64,000 nucleotides of DNA from the NCBI RefSeq assembly GCF_018717645.1, contig NZ_JAFLHG010000004.1:62001-126000 (forward strand). The letters run 5' to 3'. Positions 58,384-64,000 of this stretch are shown here, piece by piece; positions within the stretch are counted from its first letter, which is position 1; the number at the start of each line of letters is the position of its first letter. The DNA is from Microbacterium flavum. GTDB lineage: Bacteria > Actinomycetota > Actinomycetes > Actinomycetales > Microbacteriaceae. Made by a program: the position numbers and the translations under genes. The notes under the pieces were generated by a model, which was not told the origin of the DNA, did not search any database, and worked only from the letters and a program-made list of their open reading frames with translations.

Positions 58384-59373
58384 TCAGATGGTCTCGTCGT
58401 CGTAGCCGCCGTAGAAGTGCGCGCCGTCGAACCCGGGGACCGAGTCCTTCAGCGACAGGCCGAGCGAGACGAGCTTGTCGCGCACCTCGTCGACCGACTT
58501 CTGACCGAAGTTGCGGATGTTCATCAGCTGCGTCTCGGAGAGGGCGACCAGCTCCGACACCGTGTTGATGCCCTCGCGCTTGAGGCAGTTGTACGAGCGG
58601 ACCGACAGGTCCAGGTCCTCGATCGGCATCGAGAGCTCGCCGGAGACGACCTCGGCGACCGGCGCCGGGCCGATCTCGATGCCCTCGGCCTCGACGTTCA
58701 GCTCACGAGCGAGACCGAACAGCTCGGTGAGGGTGCGACCGGCCGATGCGACGGCGTCGCGGGGCGAGATGGAGGCCTTGGCCTCCACGTCGAGCACGAG
58801 CTTGTCGAAGTCGGTGCGCTCACCGGCACGCGTCGCGTCGACGCGGTACGAGACCTTGAGCACGGGCGAGTAGATCGAGTCGATCGGGATCTGACCGGCC
58901 TCGGCGTACTCGTTGCGGTTCTGCGTCGCCGAGACATAGCCGCGGCCACGCTCGATCGTGAGCTCGAGCTCGAAGCGCGCCGAGTCGTTGAGCGTCGCGA
59001 TGACCAGCTCGGGGTTGTGCACCTCGACACCGGCCGGAGCCGAGATGTCGGCAGCGGTGACCTCGCCCGCGCCCGTCTTGCGCAGGTACGCCGTGATGGG
59101 CTCGTCGCGCTCGGAGGAGACGACGAGCTGCTTGATGTTGAGGATGATCTCGGTGACATCCTCCTTCACGCCCGGGATGGTGCTGAACTCGTGCAGCACG
59201 CCGTCGATCCGGATGCTGGTGACGGCGGCGCCGGGGATCGAGGAGAGCAGGCTGCGACGCAGCGCGTTGCCGATGGTGTAACCGAAGCCGGGCTCGAGCG
59301 GCTCGATCACGAACCGGCTGCGGAACTCGCCGATCTTCTCCTCGGTCAGAGTGGGACGCTGTGCAATAAGCAC
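58384..59373 (-). CDS. rpoA: RNA polymerase subunit alpha
   Basis: A 329-residue subunit. The N-terminal domain (~1-230) with [20 protein letters not shown] and [19 protein letters not shown] mediates assembly. The C-terminal domain (~245-310) with [18 protein letters not shown] and [19 protein letters not shown] contacts activators and UP elements. GTG 59373 has AAGGA upstream. Directly before it one expects rpsD, which is absent; instead a 135-base gap follows rpsK. Confidence 0.98.
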   Translation of the reverse strand: MLIAQRPTLTEEKIGEFRSRFVIEPLEPGFGYTIGNALRRSLLSSIPGAAVTSIRIDGVLHEFSTIPGVKEDVTEIILNIKQLVVSSERDEPITAYLRKTGAGEVTAADISAPAGVEVHNPELVIATLNDSARFELELTIERGRGYVSATQNRNEYAEAGQIPIDSIYSPVLKVSYRVDATRAGERTDFDKLVLDVEAKASISPRDAVASAGRTLTELFGLARELNVEAEGIEIGPAPVAEVVSGELSMPIEDLDLSVRSYNCLKREGINTVSELVALSETQLMNIRNFGQKSVDEVRDKLVSLGLSLKDSVPGFDGAHFYGGYDDETI

Positions 59374-59508
59374 TATGTGTTCCTTTCCATCACGTGCCCG
59401 CTATATGACACGTGCGATTGCAAGAGGTGTTGAGTTGTGAAAAGACGGTGCGGTCCCCGAGCGCGTCGAGAGAGTGACCCATCGACGGGCTCGGAGACCG
59501 ACGGATGA

Positions 59509-59907
59509 TCAGACGCGGCGGCGCTTCGGCGGACGGCAGCCGTTGTGGGCCTGGGGCGTCACGTCGTTGATGGAGCCGACCTCGAGGCCGGCGGCCTGCA
59601 GCGAGCGGATCGCGGTCTCGCGGCCGGAGCCGGGACCCTTGACGAAGACGTCGACCTTCTTGACGCCGTGCTCGGCGGCCTGGCGGGCAGCCGACTCGGC
59701 GGCCATGCCTGCGGCGTACGGGGTCGACTTGCGCGAGCCCTTGAAGCCGACGCCACCCGAGGACGCCCAGCTGATGACGGCGCCCGACGGGTCGGTGATC
59801 GAGACGATCGTGTTGTTGAACGTCGACTTGATGTGGGCGTGGCCCAGCGCGATGTTCTTCTTCTCCTTGCGGCGCGGCTTGCGCGCGGCGGTCTTGGCCT
59901 GTGCCAT
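59509..59907 (-). CDS. rpsK: 30S ribosomal protein uS11
   Basis: A 132-residue protein with [40 protein letters not shown] and the C-terminal [16 protein letters not shown] precedes ATG 59907. It sits 31 bases after rpsM. Confidence 0.98.
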   Translation of the reverse strand: MAQAKTAARKPRRKEKKNIALGHAHIKSTFNNTIVSITDPSGAVISWASSGGVGFKGSRKSTPYAAGMAAESAARQAAEHGVKKVDVFVKGPGSGRETAIRSLQAAGLEVGSINDVTPQAHNGCRPPKRRRV

Positions 59908-59938
59908 GTTCAGGTTCTCCTAAATCCTGGGCCGCGCC

Positions 59939-60313
59939 TTAGCGCGCCTTCTTCTTGCCGGCGACGGTGCGCTTGGGACCCTTGCGCGTACGCGCGTTGG
60001 TCTTCGTGCGCTGGCCACGGACGGGCAGGCCACGACGGTGACGGATGCCCTCGTAGGAGCCGATCTCCACCTTGCGGCGGATGTCTGCGGCGACCTCGCG
60101 GCGCAGGTCACCCTCCACCTTGTAGGTGCCTTCGATGTGATCGCGCAGGGCGATCAGCTGGTCGTCGGTGAGATCCTTGACGCGGATCGACTCGTCGATC
60201 CCGGTGGCCGTGAGGATCTCGACCGAGCGGGTACGGCCGATGCCGTAGATGTACGTGAGGGCGATCACCACGCGCTTGTCACGCGGGATGTCGACGCCGG
60301 CAAGACGTGCCAT
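59939..60313 (-). CDS. rpsM: 30S ribosomal protein uS13
   Basis: A 124-residue protein: [31 protein letters not shown], and the basic tail [20 protein letters not shown] through [13 protein letters not shown] that reaches the tRNAs. AGGAGAACCCGC leads to ATG 60313. A structured spacer separates it from rpmJ. Confidence 0.98.
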   Translation of the reverse strand: MARLAGVDIPRDKRVVIALTYIYGIGRTRSVEILTATGIDESIRVKDLTDDQLIALRDHIEGTYKVEGDLRREVAADIRRKVEIGSYEGIRHRRGLPVRGQRTKTNARTRKGPKRTVAGKKKAR

Positions 60314-60345
60314 GCGGGTTCTCCTAGGAGTAGTGGAGGTGTGGA

Positions 60346-60405
60346 GCAGGATCGGTGCCCGGGCCTCCACCCGGGGTGTCCCCCCTTGCGGGGTTCTGAT
60401 CCTGC
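60346..60405 (-). promoter_or_regulatory. Structured rpmJ-rpsM spacer RNA
   Basis: An 8-bp outer stem GCAGGATC / GATCCTGC (60398-60405 / 60346-60353) closes two inner hairpins: CCCC-GCAA-GGGG with a GNRA-type loop and CCCGGG-N6-CCCGGG. Together they would form a three-way junction about 30 bases before the rpsM ATG. It may be a regulatory leader or processing site. Confidence 0.45.
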
Positions 60406-60435
60406 CTGTGTGTATTCAGTTGTGGGACGCGGGCG

Positions 60436-60552
60436 TCAGCCCTGGCGCTGCTTGTGACGCGGGTTCGACTTGCAGATCACCATGACGCGACCGTGGCGAC
60501 GGATCACCTTGCAGTGGTCGCAGATGGGCTTGACCGACGGGTTGACCTTCAT
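60436..60552 (-). CDS. rpmJ: 50S ribosomal protein bL36
   Basis: A 38-residue protein: [20 protein letters not shown], then [18 protein letters not shown]. Residues Cys11, Cys14, Cys27 and His33 are the zinc-ribbon set, so this is the zinc-binding form. It sits between infA and rpsM as usual. Confidence 0.97.
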   Translation of the reverse strand: MKVNPSVKPICDHCKVIRRHGRVMVICKSNPRHKQRQG

Positions 60553-60619
60553 GACTTCTCTTCTCGCTGTCTTCACCGGGCTCCGCGCAGGCGCGGAGGG
60601 GTGTTACTTCTCGACCGGT

Positions 60620-60841
60620 CTAGCGGTAGCGGTAGACGATACGACCGCGGGTGAGGTCGTAGGGCGAAAGCTCCACGACGACGCGGTCCTCGGGGATGAT
60701 GCGGATGTAGTTCTGCCGCATCTTTCCGGAGATCGTCGCGAGGACCTTGTGCCCGTTGGTGAGCTCAACACGGAACATCGCGTTGGGCAGCGCCTCGGAG
60801 ATCACGCCCTCGATCTCGATGACTCCGTCTTTCTTCGCCAT
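60620..60841 (-). CDS. infA: Translation initiation factor IF-1
   Basis: A 73-residue OB-fold factor: [38 protein letters not shown] and [15 protein letters not shown]. It binds the ribosomal A site during initiation. It is the first gene of the operon, with a leader of roughly 90 bases from the promoter at 60936. Confidence 0.98.
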   Translation of the reverse strand: MAKKDGVIEIEGVISEALPNAMFRVELTNGHKVLATISGKMRQNYIRIIPEDRVVVELSPYDLTRGRIVYRYR

Positions 60842-60935
60842 ACGCTCGCTAACGCTCGGCAGACCGGCCGGTCTGCGGTGGGTGGGATTGTGGTGTCGAT
60901 GACACGCCAATGAAGGCGCAACGCACCAAAGATTC

Positions 60936-60964
60936 AGTGTACGTGATATGTCGGCCCCCGGCAA
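60936..60964 (-). promoter_or_regulatory. infA operon promoter
   Basis: -35 TTGCCG (60959-60964) and -10 TACACT (60936-60941) are exactly 17 bases apart on the minus strand. It probably drives infA through rplQ. Confidence 0.7.
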
Positions 60965-60981
60965 ACCGCCCGGGAGAACCC

Positions 60982-63558
60982 TCAGTCACCGCCGCGCCGG
61001 CGGCGGGCCGTCAGCACCAAGGCGATCGCCCCCACGAGGACGAGGCCTCCTCCCACGGCGATCGCCCACCACGGCACGGTGCCGCCGGACGCCGGCAGCG
61101 AGGGGCGGAGGGTGTTCGAGACGGTGACCGCGATCGTCGCGCCCGCGGCGTCCACGGTGAAGGATGCCGGGGTGATGACCGCGGCCTCCCAGCTGCCGCC
61201 CGCGGCGGCGGCGGGTGCGTCCTCGGACACCGTGCACGCGCTCCCGACCGGCACCTCGGTCGCCGTCGTCGTCGCTCCGGCGCGCACGGTCCACGGATAG
61301 GTGGTCGTCGCGCCCCCGGAGGTGCAGACGACGCTGCCGGAGAACGAGTCGGCGTACGCGAGGCCACCGCTGTTCACGACCTCCTTGCGGATCGTGAACG
61401 ACCCGGTCCCCGTGACGACCGAGGTGAGACGGTTCGTCACGGACACCGTGAGCGGGTCCTCGGCCGAGGCCGCAGTGATCGACACGGGTGAGCCGGAGAT
61501 GGTCGGTTCGCCCCACTGCCAGCCGTCGGGCGCCGTGGGCAGTTCCGGCTCGGTGACCGTGCAGACGGAACCGACGGGAGCGGAGATGGGCGCGCTCGTC
61601 TGCCCCGCCACGACGTCGACGACGCCCGAGGGGCCGTCCGGCCCGCAGGCGTAGGCGATCGTGAACGCCCCGTCGACGTCGATGCCGGCCGGCTCGAGAG
61701 ACTTCTCGATGACGAAAGACCCCGTGACGGCCGTGTAGGTGTTGGTCACCGTCACCGCCGCGGGTGAGGCATCCCCCTGACCGATCGTCACCTGCGCCGG
61801 TGTGATGTCCGGCTCCTGCCATTGGAAGCCGTCGGACGGCGAGAAGTCGTCCGGCGATGTGGTGGGGGTGGCTTCCGAGATGTCGCAGGCGGTGCCCACG
61901 GGGAAGAGCGGCGAGACCGCCGTCTGACCCGCGGCGACGGCGAGGGTGCCGGACGCGGAGGACGCGTCCAGGGGCAGCCCGTCGTCTCCGTAGGCGCCTG
62001 CGGTGCACGTATAGTCCACGTCGAACGCCCGGTCGCCGATGTAGCCACCGGCGGGGCCGGTGACCTGCTTGGTCACGGAGAAGGAGCCGAGGAGCGTGTT
62101 CGTCGCCGTGATCGCGATGGCCGTCTCGGCGTCCTGCACCTCGAACTGCGGCTGGGCGACGACCTCGCCGTTCACCGTCCAGACCGGCTGTGCCCAGACG
62201 AAGCCGGGCGGCACCGGGTCCTGACCGGGGAGCGCCAGGTCGGGATCCTCCTCCACCGTGCAGGTGGAGCCGAGCGGCACGCCGCGTACGGTGACCGTCG
62301 TCCCCGCTCGGACGCTGCCCTCCTTGTAGAAGACGTCTTGGACGCGCCCGTCGACGCACTCGAGCCAGCCGGCGAACTCCCGGTCCGTCGCCACGACGCC
62401 CTCGGTCGCGAGGATCTTCGTCAGGGTCAGCGACCCGGTGTCGGGCTCGGGCGTGGGGACGGGAATGCAGTCGTACCCTCCCGGTCCGTTCCAGGGGTAG
62501 TTGTGCACCTCGTTCCCGCCGCCGTGGAAGAGGATGTCGTCGCCCGAGTACACGCGGCCGTTCATGCTGGCCGTGATGTCGAACGGCGCCGTCGGCGAGA
62601 GAACCGATCCGAGGAACTGGCTCGCTCCGCCGAAGTCCACCGACGTCGCATCGACGAAGTTCCACATCGTGCGCTGCGCCACCCGGCCGAAGAGCGTGCC
62701 CGTCAGATCGTCGGCGCGGACGCCCTCATCGGAGAAGTAGTTCGGGTTGAAGGTGATGTCCTGGGCGCCGACGACGTTGATGACGACGGCGGCGTCATCG
62801 GTGAACGGGATGCCGGTGAAGTTGACGGTGCTGCGACCGGTCAGCTCCGCCGCCGAGATGGTGAAGACCTGAAGCGCCGAGGACCCGTCGCCGGCGAAGT
62901 TCAGATCGGTGCTGGTGGCCGAGGCGGTGCCCGTCGTGGGCGTGGCGACCCACTCCGCCGAGCTCGTCGCGATGCGGGTGCCGAAATCCGACCAGGGTGA
63001 GATCGCAGAAGCTCCCATCCCGACTTCGAGTCCACCGTTGTTGAGTTCGTACTGCACGGAGGGATACACCGGGTCGGCGCTCCCGCCGACGTTGACCTGT
63101 CCCCCGCGGAGGACGCCGTCGGCATCGCGCGCGCCTGCGCCCACCTCGATCCGCGTCGACGCGCCGACGGTGAGGTCCCCGCCGACAGCGAGCATGACGC
63201 CGCCCGGAGTCGGGGCGAGCGCGCTCCCCACGCCCACCCATCCCAGGTTCACCAGACCGCCCGGGGATTTGTCGAAGGTCGCATCCCCCTCGACGACGAG
63301 GAGGCCCTCCACCTCCGCCGCGGCGTCACTCAAGGTGAAGTCTCCGCCCGCGTAGACCGAGACGTTGTCATCGGTCCACGGCGGGTTCGTGTTGCCGGGG
63401 CCGGGGAGGAATCCCGGCGGGCACTGGCCGATGACGGCGGAGGCGGTCGGAGCCGCGGCGGGAGCCGCCACGGCGACGACGGCGAGACCCGATCCCACGA
63501 GGGCGGGAGCCGCGATCACCGCGGCCAGTCGTCGGAACAGGGACGGACGTGACTTCAC
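60982..63558 (-). CDS. Cell-wall-anchored surface protein: choice-of-anchor A domain plus DUF5979 repeats
   Basis: An 858-residue precursor. A signal peptide (~1-40) is followed by a choice-of-anchor-A region (~45-360; [61 protein letters not shown]). Four DUF5979-type repeats (~375-815) follow, each starting like [11 protein letters not shown] or [10 protein letters not shown] and holding a G-x-x-C-x-(V/I)-(T/S)-E strand ([22 protein letters not shown]). An LPXTG-like signal LPASGG (from ~821), a membrane helix and RRRRGG close it. Sortase should attach it to the wall. I chose GTG 63558 (GGAG eight bases upstream); an upstream ATG at 63579 has no ribosome site. Confidence 0.88.
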   Translation of the reverse strand: MKSRPSLFRRLAAVIAAPALVGSGLAVVAVAAPAAAPTASAVIGQCPPGFLPGPGNTNPPWTDDNVSVYAGGDFTLSDAAAEVEGLLVVEGDATFDKSPGGLVNLGWVGVGSALAPTPGGVMLAVGGDLTVGASTRIEVGAGARDADGVLRGGQVNVGGSADPVYPSVQYELNNGGLEVGMGASAISPWSDFGTRIATSSAEWVATPTTGTASATSTDLNFAGDGSSALQVFTISAAELTGRSTVNFTGIPFTDDAAVVINVVGAQDITFNPNYFSDEGVRADDLTGTLFGRVAQRTMWNFVDATSVDFGGASQFLGSVLSPTAPFDITASMNGRVYSGDDILFHGGGNEVHNYPWNGPGGYDCIPVPTPEPDTGSLTLTKILATEGVVATDREFAGWLECVDGRVQDVFYKEGSVRAGTTVTVRGVPLGSTCTVEEDPDLALPGQDPVPPGFVWAQPVWTVNGEVVAQPQFEVQDAETAIAITATNTLLGSFSVTKQVTGPAGGYIGDRAFDVDYTCTAGAYGDDGLPLDASSASGTLAVAAGQTAVSPLFPVGTACDISEATPTTSPDDFSPSDGFQWQEPDITPAQVTIGQGDASPAAVTVTNTYTAVTGSFVIEKSLEPAGIDVDGAFTIAYACGPDGPSGVVDVVAGQTSAPISAPVGSVCTVTEPELPTAPDGWQWGEPTISGSPVSITAASAEDPLTVSVTNRLTSVVTGTGSFTIRKEVVNSGGLAYADSFSGSVVCTSGGATTTYPWTVRAGATTTATEVPVGSACTVSEDAPAAAAGGSWEAAVITPASFTVDAAGATIAVTVSNTLRPSLPASGGTVPWWAIAVGGGLVLVGAIALVLTARRRRGGD

Positions 63559-63721
63559 AGGTGGATCTCCCGGGCTCATCGATTGCGGGTGATCCCGCAT
63601 GACGTCGACTCACCGCGGCGGGCGGCGAACCTCGCCCCCATTCTGGCCCACCGAGGGGTGAGGCCGCAGGGGGGTGACCCGGGAGTATCCGTGCCACCGC
63701 CCCGCGTTCACGCGAGGAGGG

Positions 63722-64000
63722 TCACTTGAACAGCGTCGCGAACTGGCCCTTCGCCGGGATCGTGCTGTTCGCGATCGTCTCGCCGTTCACGGCGATCGTC
63801 GGGGTCCCGATACCGCTGGCGCCGGGCGCGACCGGGGTCTTCTGGGTCATCGAGGCGACGAACTTCTTGTACGTGCCGTCGGTCACGCAGGAGTCGACAC
63901 CGGTGACCCCCACGCCCTTCGCGATGTCGAGGATCTGCGCATCGGTGAGACCCGTGGAGTTCTCATCGGGCTGAGCCTTGAACATCGCCTGCATGAACGG
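63722..64000 (-). CDS. DsbA-family thiol oxidoreductase, C-terminal fragment (5' end outside window)
   Basis: The last ~92 residues are seen. The helix PFMQAMFKAQPDENSTGLTDAQ and the segment VTGVDSCVTDGTYKKFVASMT belong to the DsbA helical insert. SGIGTPTIAVNGETI carries the cis-Pro and GTP-T of the thioredoxin fold. Such secreted proteins of actinobacteria form or shuffle disulphides outside the membrane. The active-site CxxC lies upstream, beyond the window. Confidence 0.82.
   Translation of the reverse strand, partial: PFMQAMFKAQPDENSTGLTDAQILDIAKGVGVTGVDSCVTDGTYKKFVASMTQKTPVAPGASGIGTPTIAVNGETIANSTIPAKGQFATLFK

Overview
The window is about 70% GC and comes from an actinobacterium. I infer Microbacteriaceae, probably Microbacterium. 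Three things point there: high-GC codon use, many -10 boxes of the form TANNNT placed 6-7 bases before a start codon, and a gene order running from guaA/guaB through tsaD-alr-glmS-glmM-rpsI-rplM to the alpha ribosomal operon. That order is known from other actinobacteria such as Mycobacterium. No tRNA, rRNA, CRISPR array, integrase or transposase was seen.

Region 1 (1-3.1 kb) is a damaged accessory patch. It holds the end of a ROK regulator, a PfkB sugar kinase that has lost its N-terminal half, a truncated and frameshifted phospholipase-D/helicase gene joined directly to that kinase, and an intact VapB45/VapC45-like toxin-antitoxin pair. Region 2 (3.1-11.4 kb) has ArfB, small membrane proteins, an alpha/beta-hydrolase fold protein without its nucleophile, a lipoprotein, a large secreted subtilase, a glycerophosphodiester phosphodiesterase and a Bax-inhibitor-type membrane protein. 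Region 3 (11.5-19.2 kb) is the GMP branch (guaA, guaB3, guaB) with SURF1, DUF3817 and an ABC-F protein. Region 4 (19.4-25 kb) is a complete branched-chain amino acid ABC importer (livHMGF plus a convergent binding protein). Its LivH carries an unusual extracytoplasmic N-terminal domain.

Region 5 (25-41.9 kb) is core: rarD, a solitary groES under two CIRCE operators, a secreted PHB-depolymerase-type esterase, a methyltransferase, the t6A genes tsaD/tsaB/tsaE with rimI, then alr, acpS, glmS, coaA, ppx, glmM, rpsI and rplM. Cell-wall precursor supply (alr, glmS, glmM), cofactor supply (coaA, acpS) and translation genes lie together.

Region 6 (41.9-52.8 kb) is the most interesting part. It combines a processive GT2 polysaccharide synthase, a GH6 glucanase, a lysozyme-like protein, a multi-pass sensor histidine kinase co-transcribed with a degenerate-GGDEF membrane protein, two paralogous OmpR-type response regulators, a lipoprotein, and a frameshifted second sensor kinase. 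Phased direct repeats lie in two of its intergenic regions. I read it as a candidate regulated exopolysaccharide (beta-glucan-like) system. An OafA-type acyltransferase follows at 54.6 kb.

Region 7 (53.6-61 kb) has truA and the infA-rpmJ-rpsM-rpsK-rpoA-rplQ operon, with rpsD absent from its usual slot. The window ends with a large LPXTG-like surface protein and the C-terminus of a DsbA-type thiol oxidoreductase.
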